Assembly: GCA_040389065.1 (NCBI GenBank)
Contig: JAZKAR010000034.1
Location: forward strand, 1-50,502
Reading direction: 5' to 3'
Length of the DNA stretch: 50,502 nucleotides
From: JAZKAR01 sp040389065
Lineage (GTDB): Bacteria; Pseudomonadota; Gammaproteobacteria; Burkholderiales; Casimicrobiaceae
Shown: in pieces, positions 33,862 to 42,359 of the stretch
Layout of the letters: every line of letters begins with the position of its first letter
How positions within the stretch are numbered: position 1 is the stretch's first letter
The notes under the pieces: model-generated
The model's database searches: none
Told to the model about the DNA's origin: nothing
Seen by the model: only the letters and a program-made list of their open reading frames with translations
Program-made: the position numbers and the translations under genes

Positions 33862-34809
33862 ATGAGTAGAATATTGGTAACCGGTGCTACTGGATTTGTA
33901 GGAAGCACTCTAGTTGAGCGTTTAACACAGCAACCAGAATTTACAGTAAAAGCAGTAGCGCGAAAGCGAGAGGCATTACCAAAGACTGTGGAGGGTATTC
34001 AAATTACTGATCTGAATGCTGAGACTAATTGGCAGAAGGCGTTAGTAGATGTAGATGTCATTATTCATACTGCTGCACGTGTGCATATGCTGAATGATCA
34101 ATGCGCTGATCCTTTGGCTGAGTTTAGGCGTGTTAATGTTGAGGGAACGCTTCATTTAGCCCGTCAGGCTGCAATTGCAGGGGTAAAGAGATTTATTTTC
34201 TTAAGTTCAGTGAAAGTAAATGGCGAAGAAACCACCTCCGGAAAAAAATTCTCTGAAGCAGATATGCCGTCTCCGCAGGATGCTTATGGTCTTTCTAAAT
34301 ATGAGGCAGAGCAAGGTTTACTGGCATTAGCCGCCCAAACAGGGTTAGAGGTTGTGATTATTCGCCCTCCGTTAGTTTATGGGCCAGGGGTAAAGGCAAA
34401 TTTTGAAAGTATGATGCGCTGGGTAAAAAAAGGAGTTCCTTTACCTTTTGGGGCTATATATAACAAAAGAAGTTTGGTAGGTATCACAAATTTAATTGAA
34501 TTTATCATTCGCTGCATTCATCATCCTAATGCGGTGAATCAGATATTTCTTATTTCAGATGATTGTGATGTTTCAACAAGTGAGTTGTTGAGAGGGTGCG
34601 CTAAGGTATTAGGTGTACCATCACGCCTTATCTCTATGCCGCAAAGCCTCTTGAAAGGGGTGGCATGTATCGTAGGCAAGCACGCTGTTATTCAGCGCTT
34701 ATGTGGCTCTTTACAGATCGATATTAGTAAAGCAAAGCGTGAATTAGATTGGTCGCCTGTTTATTCAGTTGAAGAAGGTTTAAGAGCAACAGCAAAACAG
34801 TTTCTTTAA
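33862..34809 (+). CDS. NAD-dependent sugar epimerase/reductase (WbpV-like)
   Basis: A 315-residue extended short-chain dehydrogenase. Rossmann loop GATGFVG (8-14), the SSVKVNG block with the catalytic Ser (115-116), and Y142/K146 in AYGLSKYEAE. The pattern FLSSVKVNGE, SEADMPSPQDAYGLSK, IRPPLVYGPGVKANF and SLVGITNLIEFI matches the WbpV/WbjF/GalE-like group that reduces UDP-4-keto sugars to UDP-QuiNAc or UDP-FucNAc, usually beside an initiating sugar transferase. It lies next to the phosphoglycosyl transferase gene and near a WbpM-type dehydratase that makes the 4-keto substrate, so these three could work in sequence (inference). An epimerase activity cannot be excluded. Confidence 0.83.
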   Translation: MSRILVTGATGFVGSTLVERLTQQPEFTVKAVARKREALPKTVEGIQITDLNAETNWQKALVDVDVIIHTAARVHMLNDQCADPLAEFRRVNVEGTLHLARQAAIAGVKRFIFLSSVKVNGEETTSGKKFSEADMPSPQDAYGLSKYEAEQGLLALAAQTGLEVVIIRPPLVYGPGVKANFESMMRWVKKGVPLPFGAIYNKRSLVGITNLIEFIIRCIHHPNAVNQIFLISDDCDVSTSELLRGCAKVLGVPSRLISMPQSLLKGVACIVGKHAVIQRLCGSLQIDISKAKRELDWSPVYSVEEGLRATAKQFL

Positions 34810-34857
34810 ACTTCTAATGGTAAAAAATTTGCTTAAATCGTAAAGTGGTATGTAAAT

Positions 34858-35418
34858 ATGCAGCGTGTCTTTGATTTGTTTTTAGCAAGTGCGGTACTGG
34901 TAATCTTATGTATTCCAATGTTAATTGTTGCTGTCATGGTGCGTGCCACGTCAAAAGGCCCTATTATTTATTGGTCTAATCGCATCGGCTCACATAATAA
35001 AATATTTAAAATGCCGAAATTTCGGACCATGCGAATCGATACACCAGCCGTTGCTACGCATTTGTTAGGAGATCCCGCCCGATATTTAACACCTATAGGC
35101 TCTTTTCTTCGTCGATCGAGTTTAGATGAGCTGCCTCAACTGTGGAGCATTTTTCGTGGCGATATGCGTTTTGTAGGCCCTCGCCCAGCGTTATTTAATC
35201 AGAATGATCTAGCACAATTAAGAACAGAGCAGGGTGTGCATATATTGGTTCCAGGGTTGACGGGGTGGGCACAAATTAATGGGCGTGACGAGTTACCAAT
35301 TCCTGAAAAGGTAAAGCTAGATGCTTATTATTTAAGGCATCAATCATTATTATTTGATATAAAAATTTTATGTTTAACGTTTATAAAGGTGCTACGAAAA
35401 GATGGAGTTTCTCATTAA
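34858..35418 (+). CDS. Initiating sugar phosphotransferase (small PglC-type phosphoglycosyl transferase)
   Basis: Moves a sugar-1-phosphate from a UDP-sugar to undecaprenyl phosphate, starting repeat-unit assembly on the inner membrane. At 186 residues it is the minimal monotopic form: one N-terminal re-entrant helix (about 5-28), then the basic motif PKFRTMR, the GDPAR element, the catalytic Asp-Glu pair (D90-E91) in SLDELPQL and the VGPRP uridine-site motif, ending with PGLTGWAQINGRD. It lacks the extra membrane helices of WbaP/WcaJ. The UDP-sugar is probably the product of the neighbouring WbpM-like and WbpV-like enzymes (inference). Repeat copy C begins 33 bases after its stop. Confidence 0.92.
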   Translation: MQRVFDLFLASAVLVILCIPMLIVAVMVRATSKGPIIYWSNRIGSHNKIFKMPKFRTMRIDTPAVATHLLGDPARYLTPIGSFLRRSSLDELPQLWSIFRGDMRFVGPRPALFNQNDLAQLRTEQGVHILVPGLTGWAQINGRDELPIPEKVKLDAYYLRHQSLLFDIKILCLTFIKVLRKDGVSH

Positions 35419-35450
35419 CTAATCTACTACAGCTCCAATAGTAATAAAGA

Positions 35451-35490
35451 TAGAAGTTACGCAGTTGGGCTCTATCAAGGCATGGGATGC
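35451..35490. repeat. Truncated half copy C of the hairpin repeat
   Basis: TAGAAGTTACGCAGTTG (35,451-35,467) is identical to the end of copy A, and the sequence continues as one half of the element up to the REP-like hairpin GGCATGGGATGC (35,479-35,490), then loses similarity. It corresponds to one end of copy B read in reverse. It lies between the convergent phosphoglycosyl transferase and WbpM-like genes. Confidence 0.8.
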
Positions 35491-35530
35491 AAAATTTTTT
35501 CGTATCCTGGCTACTAGATTAAGCTAAGTC

Positions 35531-37579
35531 TTAAGATATAGCGCTTGCTTTTGCAAAAGCTGATATTTCCTGATGTCTTTTTTCTTGAACGTTAGCCTTA
35601 GGTAAAGTAGCAGCAGTTTTATTAGTATCAGAAGTTTGATTCTCAGAGCGAGTAGCCACTTCTTTGGGAGGCACATACTCATGCACGATATCTTGTATGG
35701 CGTTTCTAATAATAGACGTATTTTGAGTACGGCAGGCTTCCATTAGATTTGCAAGCAGGTCAGTTAAGATCAAGGGCGGGAAAGAGTATTCAGTAGCATA
35801 TAAAATACGTGGGTGTGTACTAGGTGAGGCTGAATGTCCAATCAGTAGTTCTTCATATAGTTTTTCTCCAGGGCGTAATCCTATACACCGAATTTCAATA
35901 TCACCTTCTGGATTAAGCTCGCTTTTTTCCTCTAACCCCGACATATCAATCATTGTGCGAGCAAGATCAATAATCTTAACGGGTTGACCCATGTCTAAAA
36001 CAAATACCTCGCCTCCCTTTTGAGCCATAGCACCTGCCTGAATCACTAATTGAACTGCTTCAGGAATTAACATGAAGTAACGTACAACTTCAGGGTGCGT
36101 AATAGTAATAGGGCCACCAGCGGCGATTTGCTTTCGAAAAAGAGGAACAACAGAGCCTGATGAACCTAAAACATTACCAAAGCGAACCATGCAAAATGTG
36201 GTTTGGGAAGATGGATGAATAGCTGCTGCTTGAAAAATTAATTCCGCAATCCGTTTGCTTGCCCCCATGATATTAGTAGGCCGAACAGCTTTATCGGTAG
36301 AAATTAGTAAGCAGGTTTGTACACGAAATTTTTCAGCCGCCTCAGCAATAACTTTTGAACCAATGACATTGTTATAAATACCTTCAGCCATATTAGCTTC
36401 AACAAGTGGTACATGTTTATACGCGGCAGCATGATAAATTGTATGAATAGAAGCTTGCGACATCACCCGCTCAACAAATTTAGCATCGCATACTGAGCCT
36501 AAATGAGCATGAATCGCAAGGGTAGGAAAATTCAAACGTAACTCTTGCTTAATGGTATAAAGAGCATACTCAGAGTGGTCAATTAAATGGAGCGTATGGG
36601 GCGATAAAGATAAAATTTGCCGACATAATTCACTTCCAATTGAGCCGCCTGCCCCGGTTACTAGCACATTTTTTTCTTGCACACATTTGGCAAATAAATT
36701 TCGTTGCGGAGGTACAGGGTTACGCCCTAATAAATCTTCAAGTTTTACTTCACGCAGTGATTTGGTTGAAATTCCTTCGTCAGCCAGCTCCACTAGGTTT
36801 TGTAAAATTTTAATGTGAATTCCTGCGTTATGTACGGTCTGAATCACTTCTTTACGGCGTTCGGGGGTAGCAGAAGGAATAGCTAAAATGATTAAATGAA
36901 TCTTAAGTTTATGTACGTGTTGAGAGAGTAGGTTGGTATGGTATACACGTAAACCAGCTACATTCGTATTAGCGAGTGTATGTTTGTCGTCAAAAAAACA
37001 TAGCGCTCGGTATTCATCGCTATTTCTCATCGCCGCAGCTAATTTAGCGCCTGCTTCTCCCGCGCCATAAATAGCGACACAAGTTTTTTTGGGGCCTGTT
37101 GAAGGAGTGATTTTACTGCGCAATAAAGCGCGTATGGTTAAGCGCGAGCTAACCACATAACTAAAGGCGATAAACCAGTAAATCATTACAGCAGTATGCG
37201 GCAGCTTCTCATAATTAAGCATAAACGAACCGCAAAACGCTGCGAAAACGACGACTGCTAATGCAATGCCAGCTGAAGCCAGTAACTTTATATCAATATA
37301 ACGAATCACTGCTCGATATAAACCAGCATGTGCAAAAGCAAGAATGGTGATAATTGTCATGGCGATATGAGGCATAAAGCCGTAGTCTAGTGCTAAATCC
37401 CAACTTCCCCGACGAAGCAACAAGGCAATCATAAAACAAAGAGGTAAAGCAACTCCATCGCCAACAACCATGACACCAATTTTTAACCAACGGTGTAAAG
37501 CAATAATTTTTTTTATTGCTTTACCGATAAAAGATTCTTCATGACTACAAGCAGCATAAGTGCTGAACGTATTTGTCAT
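35531..37579 (-). CDS. WbpM/CapD-type membrane nucleotide-sugar 4,6-dehydratase
   Basis: A 682-residue inner-membrane enzyme. Four helices occupy about 33-145 (for example GVALPLCFMIALLL and AGIALAVVVFAAFCGSF). A first Rossmann part (about 166-290, with AIYGAGEAGAKLAAA) is followed by the catalytic SDR domain: GAGGSIGSE (309-317), STDKAVRPTNIMGASK with T428, D429, K430 and Met438/Lys442 (Met replaces the usual Tyr, as is normal in this family), LGSSGSVVPLF and GLRPGEKLYEEL. It converts UDP-GlcNAc to the 4-keto-6-deoxy sugar used for QuiNAc, FucNAc or bacillosamine. It begins six bases after the Wza-like gene and shares its operon. The C-terminal 60 residues are polar and atypical. Confidence 0.92.
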   Translation of the reverse strand: MTNTFSTYAACSHEESFIGKAIKKIIALHRWLKIGVMVVGDGVALPLCFMIALLLRRGSWDLALDYGFMPHIAMTIITILAFAHAGLYRAVIRYIDIKLLASAGIALAVVVFAAFCGSFMLNYEKLPHTAVMIYWFIAFSYVVSSRLTIRALLRSKITPSTGPKKTCVAIYGAGEAGAKLAAAMRNSDEYRALCFFDDKHTLANTNVAGLRVYHTNLLSQHVHKLKIHLIILAIPSATPERRKEVIQTVHNAGIHIKILQNLVELADEGISTKSLREVKLEDLLGRNPVPPQRNLFAKCVQEKNVLVTGAGGSIGSELCRQILSLSPHTLHLIDHSEYALYTIKQELRLNFPTLAIHAHLGSVCDAKFVERVMSQASIHTIYHAAAYKHVPLVEANMAEGIYNNVIGSKVIAEAAEKFRVQTCLLISTDKAVRPTNIMGASKRIAELIFQAAAIHPSSQTTFCMVRFGNVLGSSGSVVPLFRKQIAAGGPITITHPEVVRYFMLIPEAVQLVIQAGAMAQKGGEVFVLDMGQPVKIIDLARTMIDMSGLEEKSELNPEGDIEIRCIGLRPGEKLYEELLIGHSASPSTHPRILYATEYSFPPLILTDLLANLMEACRTQNTSIIRNAIQDIVHEYVPPKEVATRSENQTSDTNKTAATLPKANVQEKRHQEISAFAKASAIS

Positions 37580-37585
37580 AAGCGA

Positions 37586-40042
37586 TTACTTTCTTAAAAC
37601 CTGGATAGCAGCAGCTCCAAGCCCAAGTTGATAAAATACCGTTGAAAAATCTTTAAGCATGCTTAAGAAACTTTGACCCCCTGTTTTTTCAGGTAAAACA
37701 ATGGTGTCACCAGGCTGTACTAAAAATGCTGAGTTACTAAATAATCCAAAAAACGAACGTTGTGAAGACCCAGTAATTGAACCATCTGCACGAATAATGT
37801 ATAAATTGCTGCTATCGGCATAATCAGTGGTGCCTCCGCTATCTTCAAGATAATCTTTGGCAGATTTACCTTCACGATATAAAAAATTACCATCGTTAAC
37901 TACTGCACCAATAACAGAAACAGTAGATGCGCGAGCAGGGAGAGAAATCTTATCACCTTCTTCAAGAATTAAATCAGGTAAATCGCTAAGGGTAGGCGAG
38001 TAGTTGTTTTTAAAGTTTAATACAATGCGGCCTGAAGGTTTAATACCACGCAAACGTTGAAATAGTTGTTTCCGGGTTTCAAGTTCAGCTTTTTTTACTG
38101 TTGCATCCTCCGCTGATAGCGCATTTTGGCTCGATTCCTTGCGCATCAGATCACGTTCCATGCGGCTTAACCATTCATCATAACGAGAAATTTGTTTTTG
38201 TTTTACCGACTCTCGTTCAACTTCTAGCGCATACAATTGCGCATCAGGGGTAATGCCTCCTATACGTTCAATTAATTGTTTAAGTGATTCACCCTGTTTA
38301 ATGCGATAAATACCGCTAGCCTTAAATTCTCCATCTAATCGAACTAAACCTGTACGCTGCGCGCGCGGTACATTAATATCATTTTTAGAGAAAACAGTAA
38401 TAACATCATTGGGTTTAAGCCATAAGTTATTCTGCTCATCGCCAGCAAGCGCTTTACCTAAGTTAAAAGGAATAATTTCATGCGAAAGATCATCTTTGAG
38501 CCTCTCAATCACAGCATATTCAAGGTTAGGCTCTTGTAATAAAGGTTTAATTTCTGTTTTTGAGGGAATCATTTCTATCGTATTTAATTTTTCATCTCGT
38601 GAATTAAATGCTTCTTCTCTTCCTTTGGGATTTTTTTTACTATCGTCTTTTGGAACCATGAGGGGAATTAAATATTTTTCCATTGCCTCATAATAGTCAG
38701 GAGTAATCAGTGCCTCTTTAGAGGGAATAACATCAGTAATTCTCATATTAGCACGCCAAGGTAAGCGCGCAGGGGAGGCAACATGCCCACGAACAGAAAC
38801 AACACGATCAAATTTTCGAGAAATATTGGAAACGGTAATTAAGTCACCTTCTTTAACCGGTTGCATTAAATTTTTTTGAGTAAGCGGGAAGCGTTTAACA
38901 GTGCGTTGATTTCTATTAATGATGCGTTCAATTGAAACGGAATCAGTTGATGCAACAGCGCTTATTCCTCCTGCAAAATTTAAAACATTGGCTAGCGTTT
39001 CCTGCTCTCTTACTTCATAGATGGCAGGTTGGTGAACGCTTCCTGTTAGGGCAATAAGCTGCCCAATAGGGGCAACATAAATAACATCTTCTGCCATGAG
39101 CCGAATATCTTTGCTTTTATCGCCTTTAAGCAGCAGATCATATAAATCAAAATCAGTAATAAGCTTACCCGCACGCTTAACTTGTATATGCCTTAGCGAC
39201 CCAACTGAAGAGGGGCCTCCGCCTTGTAAAAGAGTATTCACTAATGTAGAAAGCGATGAAACCGTATAAGCACCTGGTCGCTGTACATGGCCTACTAGGT
39301 AAACGCGAATCGACCTTAATTTTCCTAAGCTCACATAGAGAGTAAAGTCTTTATAAAAGCGGGCAATCTGGCGCTGAATGGTGTGTTGAGCTTCAGCATG
39401 ATTCAACCCTGCAATATTAAATGTACCAATACGAGGAAGGCTAATAGCGCCGTTTTTATCTATCGTAGTGCGGTAATCAATATCAAGGCTGCCGGTAGCG
39501 CGAATAGTAATTTCGTCGCCTATTCCTAATAGGTAATCTGATGGAGGAGCGATGCTTTGTGAAGATGAAAAAGAAATGTTTTGTTCATCAAAAAGAGTCT
39601 GACCAAAAATAGGAAGTTGGTACCCAAGAGATTGCTCGGTAAATTTTTGAAATTCGTTCGGAATTTTTTTTTCTAATTGTTTTTTATTCCGTACGTTTTC
39701 TTTTAACTCATCAAAAGATGCATCTTCAGAATTTGAGTTAGATTTTTTATCTGAAGTTTGGTTGTTTTTTCCGGTTTCCTCTCCAGACTCAGAGTTTTTT
39801 ATGCTAATAAGAGGCGCGGGAGTACTTGAGCTTGATTTGAACATTCCGCTGCTTGCATTTTTGCTGCCACCACCAGATGATTCATTCATTAAAGGAGCCT
39901 GCATAGCAGGAACGATCATTTCTGGAGTTTGTGCTATAGCGCTTGATGCAATATAAAAAACGGAAAAAGTGACAGCGGTTAAGGAGGTACTGAATGGTAG
40001 TGCTATACATCTTAACAGCTGGGTGTTAAATGAACGCCTCAT
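37586..40042 (-). CDS. Wza-like polysaccharide export protein with SLBB domains
   Basis: An outer-membrane polysaccharide export protein of 818 residues, about twice E. coli Wza. It has a type I signal peptide (cleavage near SAIA|Q, residue 37) and no lipobox cysteine, then a Ser/Lys-rich low-complexity stretch (about 50-115). The Poly_export domain follows (SDYLLGIGDEITIRATGSLD, then DKNGAISLPRIGTFNIAGL), then repeated SLBB domains (for example VYLVGHVQRPGAYTVSS, LTGSVHQPAIYEVREQETL, VRLDGEFKASGIYRIKQGES, VIGAVVNDGNFLYREGKS). A coiled charged stretch lies around 600-660. A C-terminal helix is last (QLGLGAAAIQVL). It should form the export channel together with the co-polymerase. The gene heads the leftward two-gene operon with the WbpM-like gene. 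Confidence 0.9.
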   Translation of the reverse strand: MRRSFNTQLLRCIALPFSTSLTAVTFSVFYIASSAIAQTPEMIVPAMQAPLMNESSGGGSKNASSGMFKSSSSTPAPLISIKNSESGEETGKNNQTSDKKSNSNSEDASFDELKENVRNKKQLEKKIPNEFQKFTEQSLGYQLPIFGQTLFDEQNISFSSSQSIAPPSDYLLGIGDEITIRATGSLDIDYRTTIDKNGAISLPRIGTFNIAGLNHAEAQHTIQRQIARFYKDFTLYVSLGKLRSIRVYLVGHVQRPGAYTVSSLSTLVNTLLQGGGPSSVGSLRHIQVKRAGKLITDFDLYDLLLKGDKSKDIRLMAEDVIYVAPIGQLIALTGSVHQPAIYEVREQETLANVLNFAGGISAVASTDSVSIERIINRNQRTVKRFPLTQKNLMQPVKEGDLITVSNISRKFDRVVSVRGHVASPARLPWRANMRITDVIPSKEALITPDYYEAMEKYLIPLMVPKDDSKKNPKGREEAFNSRDEKLNTIEMIPSKTEIKPLLQEPNLEYAVIERLKDDLSHEIIPFNLGKALAGDEQNNLWLKPNDVITVFSKNDINVPRAQRTGLVRLDGEFKASGIYRIKQGESLKQLIERIGGITPDAQLYALEVERESVKQKQISRYDEWLSRMERDLMRKESSQNALSAEDATVKKAELETRKQLFQRLRGIKPSGRIVLNFKNNYSPTLSDLPDLILEEGDKISLPARASTVSVIGAVVNDGNFLYREGKSAKDYLEDSGGTTDYADSSNLYIIRADGSITGSSQRSFFGLFSNSAFLVQPGDTIVLPEKTGGQSFLSMLKDFSTVFYQLGLGAAAIQVLRK

Positions 40043-40148
40043 GTTGCCTCTTACAATATGAATGAACGAGTGGCAAGTATTGTAGTAGATAGCACTATTA
40101 AGTTTTTAGCTTTTTATTTACTTATTGGAATTAAAAACATTTTGAGCA

Positions 40149-40664
40149 CTAAAAATCTCGTAATAATTGAGTTCCGCTGCACGCATCGTGTAAAGGCAAT
40201 TTTTTAGGGTGGAAAATGGCCCATGCCCAAGGAAAAACTAAAGCTGTAATAGCCCAAGTAGTACGAGTAATAGGCGATAGGGGCGCAGAGCTTTTTAATT
40301 CTAAAATATGAATAGTTAAGAGTGCCATCATCCATGGAGCAAGAATAATTAAGCATCTTATAAAAGCTTGGCTAGTAGATACCGTCAATCCATTTATTGA
40401 AGCCAAATGAGTTTTCCACGTTTTCATGGGTAGGGTGCGTCGTCCGTGGCTCCAGCTCCAGGTAAAATAGGTAAAAAGTGCGAATAGATTAATGGCTTGC
40501 GTTAAATAGATACGTGTACTTGGGCTGGAAATAAGTTTTTGTATAGGAATAACTGTCAACAACGTCACAAATACACATAGCGCAATGGCAAGCATAGACT
40601 CATAAATAATAATTCCAAGACGTTGACCAACTGAAGCTGTTTGTATTTTTAAGTAATGGTTCAT
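40149..40664 (-). CDS. RDD family membrane protein
   Basis: A 171-residue membrane protein with four to five helices. The N-terminal VGQRLGIIIYESM and the C-terminal LPLHDACSGTQLL match the Arg-Asp-Asp positions of the RDD family, though the first acidic residue is Glu instead of Asp. The start is set at ATG 40,664 because the longer frame begins only at a TTG at 40,679; no clear ribosome site is seen for either. It follows DUF3106 and DUF3619 genes in a betaproteobacterial-type string, with a 57-base gap. Function unknown; RDD proteins are often linked to transport. Confidence 0.78.
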   Translation of the reverse strand: MNHYLKIQTASVGQRLGIIIYESMLAIALCVFVTLLTVIPIQKLISSPSTRIYLTQAINLFALFTYFTWSWSHGRRTLPMKTWKTHLASINGLTVSTSQAFIRCLIILAPWMMALLTIHILELKSSAPLSPITRTTWAITALVFPWAWAIFHPKKLPLHDACSGTQLLRDF

Positions 40665-40721
40665 AGGTAATAACTGCAAAGCTTATAGTATCAACGTGAA
40701 ATTAAATTGCCCAATTATTTA

Positions 40722-41093
40722 TTAAGGTTTTGGAAGTTGTTGATAATGTTCCCAATGTTCAGCTTTTTGATTTGGGAGCGTTTTTCTTAAATTTTGGAAA
40801 CGTTGTCGTGCAGCTTCTCTCTCAGCAGGAGAAAGAGTTGCCCAACGTTCTAAACGCTCTCTAACACGTTGTTGAGCATCAGCAGGGAGCGTGGGGTATT
40901 TTTGGGCAAGGTTAATCCATCGTTTGCGTTGATGCTCATTTAGCTGATCCCATTCCTTAGAAATAGGCAATAAGATAGCTTTTTCAGATGCTGAAAGCTC
41001 ATTCCATTTAGAATCAGCAGCAACGGTAGCAGAGCTATATAACCCAGATACACCAAAAAGTATAATGCCCAAGCTTAACAATGCTTGCCGCAT
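40722..41093 (-). CDS. DUF3106 family secreted protein
   Basis: A 123-residue protein with a signal peptide (MRQALLSLGIILFGVSG, cleavage near TVA|A or VAA|D). The mature part holds the DUF3106 repeats: LSASEKAILLPISKEWDQL, QRKRWINLAQKYPTL, QQRVRERLERWATLSPAER. These Trp-rich helical repeats recall periplasmic proteins of the Spy/heavy-metal-resistance style, but function is unknown. I set the start at ATG 41,093 because GGGGGGAG stands just upstream and a signal peptide begins there; the longer frame upstream would be an internal extension overlapping DUF3619. It overlaps the preceding gene by 19 bases. Confidence 0.82.
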   Translation of the reverse strand: MRQALLSLGIILFGVSGLYSSATVAADSKWNELSASEKAILLPISKEWDQLNEHQRKRWINLAQKYPTLPADAQQRVRERLERWATLSPAEREAARQRFQNLRKTLPNQKAEHWEHYQQLPKP

Positions 41094-41497
41094 GAACGAT
41101 CTCCCCCCTTTGTTCCTTTTTCTTGTACCCAATTTGTAAAGCCTTTGTCTAAATAAGCGTCTAGAGGTAAATCACTGCTAAGTAAAGCAACATCAACATC
41201 TAAATCATCTTGTTCTTGCATAGATTGAAATTGCTGATAGCTCATGAAGCCAACTAAAGCAGCTACAATCATTGCTGGGGCAACCCACCGTGTACTATAT
41301 GCTAGCCGCGCATCAAACCATTTTACTATGCCATAAAAATGATTTGAATTTTGAGAGGCTTGTTTAGTTTTAAAGGTAGACAAAGCTTCAGCACGTGCCG
41401 CCTCTAAGCGATTGGTTACAGGTAAGGGTAAAGTATTCGTCCCTTCATCAAGGCGCGAACACATTCCCCGCGCTAGGGGATTGTTATCGGGACCCAT
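41075..41497 (-). CDS. DUF3619 family membrane protein
   Basis: A 140-residue protein with one membrane helix at about 72-88 (WVAPAMIVAALVGFMSY), a cytoplasmic N-terminal half and an acidic C-terminal half containing the family motif LLSSDLPLDAYLDKGFTNWV. DUF3619 proteins lie next to an ECF-type sigma factor and DUF3106 in betaproteobacteria and could be anti-sigma-like partners (inference from order and topology only). The ATG lies one base after the sigma factor stop, with AAGGA upstream, and its end overlaps the DUF3106 gene. Confidence 0.82.
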   Translation of the reverse strand: MGPDNNPLARGMCSRLDEGTNTLPLPVTNRLEAARAEALSTFKTKQASQNSNHFYGIVKWFDARLAYSTRWVAPAMIVAALVGFMSYQQFQSMQEQDDLDVDVALLSSDLPLDAYLDKGFTNWVQEKGTKGGDRSCGKHC

Positions 41498-41498
41498 C

Positions 41499-42062
41499 TT
41501 AAATTCCTTTTTTCTTAATAGCTATAGCTAATGCATGCACAGCTCGGGAACAGTGCGTTTTTACACTCCCCTGCGAGCATCCCATCACTTCAGCAGTTTC
41601 TGCAATATCCATTTCTTCCCAATAACGCAACAGGAACGCTTGTCGTTGACGTAAAGGCAAATCCATAACAGCTGATTCAATCATGTCCAATGTTTGTGAT
41701 TGTATCAATTGATCTATAGGATTAGCGGCAAGACTATTGTTGCTTTCAATCTCCATATTTTCAAGAAGATCAGATTCATCACCATCATCATCAGATTTTT
41801 GAAATGCAGATAGCAGTATGACCCAGGCAGAGCGTACCTTTGTACGTCTAAAATGATCATGAATAGCATTTTGTAATATCCGATGAAAAAGCAAGGGAAG
41901 CTCTTCGCAAGGTCTTTCGGAGTATTTATCAACAAGTTTGAGCATCGCTTCTTGCACGATGTCTAAAGCTGTATCTTCATCTCTTACTGCAAAAAAAGCA
42001 TGCTTATAGGCGCGCTTTTCCTGTTCCTTTAAGATGTTTGATAACTCTAGTTCGCTAGCCAG
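41499..42062 (-). CDS. ECF-like RNA polymerase sigma factor (CTG start proposed)
   Basis: A 187-residue sigma-70-family protein. Region 2 is VRDEDTALDIVQEAM followed by FHRILQNAIHDHFRR; region 4 ends with the helix-turn-helix MDIAETAEVMGCSQGSVKTH. The first ATG/GTG in the frame is GTG 41,957, which would cut off the first part of region 2. The frame is open back to 42,062, where CTG-GCT-AGC-GAA encodes (M)ASELELSNILKEQEKRAY, the natural family start, and AAAGGAG (42,070-42,076) lies 7 bases upstream. No ATG, GTG or TTG exists between that site and the upstream stop TAA, so CTG is proposed as the start. It heads the DUF3619-DUF3106-RDD operon. Confidence 0.82.
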   Translation of the reverse strand: MASELELSNILKEQEKRAYKHAFFAVRDEDTALDIVQEAMLKLVDKYSERPCEELPLLFHRILQNAIHDHFRRTKVRSAWVILLSAFQKSDDDGDESDLLENMEIESNNSLAANPIDQLIQSQTLDMIESAVMDLPLRQRQAFLLRYWEEMDIAETAEVMGCSQGSVKTHCSRAVHALAIAIKKKGI

Positions 42063-42242
42063 AGGAGTTCTCCTTTAATTCATAACAGGGTTGCCTTGAT
42101 AAGGGCTTACACAACATTGCTTTATCGTACTAGTTAATAGTGGCAAACCATAAAAATCTCGATAATTCTACATGTGATTGCTCAATAAAGGCCAGATGCG
42201 CGCAAAATTTGTGAGTAGGCCGTGCTCATTAGAATTAAAAAC

Positions 42243-42281
42243 TGACACGAAATGTCACTTTTTGCAGGCTGTATTTTTGTC
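42243..42281. promoter_or_regulatory. Possible PilR-type activator sites upstream of the first pilin
   Basis: A dyad TGACA (42,243-42,247) / TGTCA (42,253-42,257) and a third TGTC at 42,278-42,281. PilR binding regions upstream of Pseudomonas pilA contain C/GTGTC-type sites. These lie about 65-100 bases before the sigma-54 element, the right range for an NtrC-family activator. Inferred from position and motif only. Confidence 0.4.
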
Positions 42282-42341
42282 GGTTGGCTCAATAAACCTC
42301 TATAACGCACGATAAGTGATAGTCAGAGTAATTTCATGATT

Positions 42342-42359
42342 TTGGTATGATTTTTGCTT
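42342..42359 (+). promoter_or_regulatory. Sigma-54 (RpoN) promoter of the first pilin gene
   Basis: TTGGTATGATTTTTGCTT matches the -24/-12 consensus: GG at 42,344-42,345 and GC at 42,356-42,357 with exactly 10 bases between them, and TTGC at the -12 side. Pilin genes in many proteobacteria are transcribed from such promoters with PilR. Predicted start of transcription is near 42,369, giving a leader of about 50 bases before the ATG at 42,419. Confidence 0.8.
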
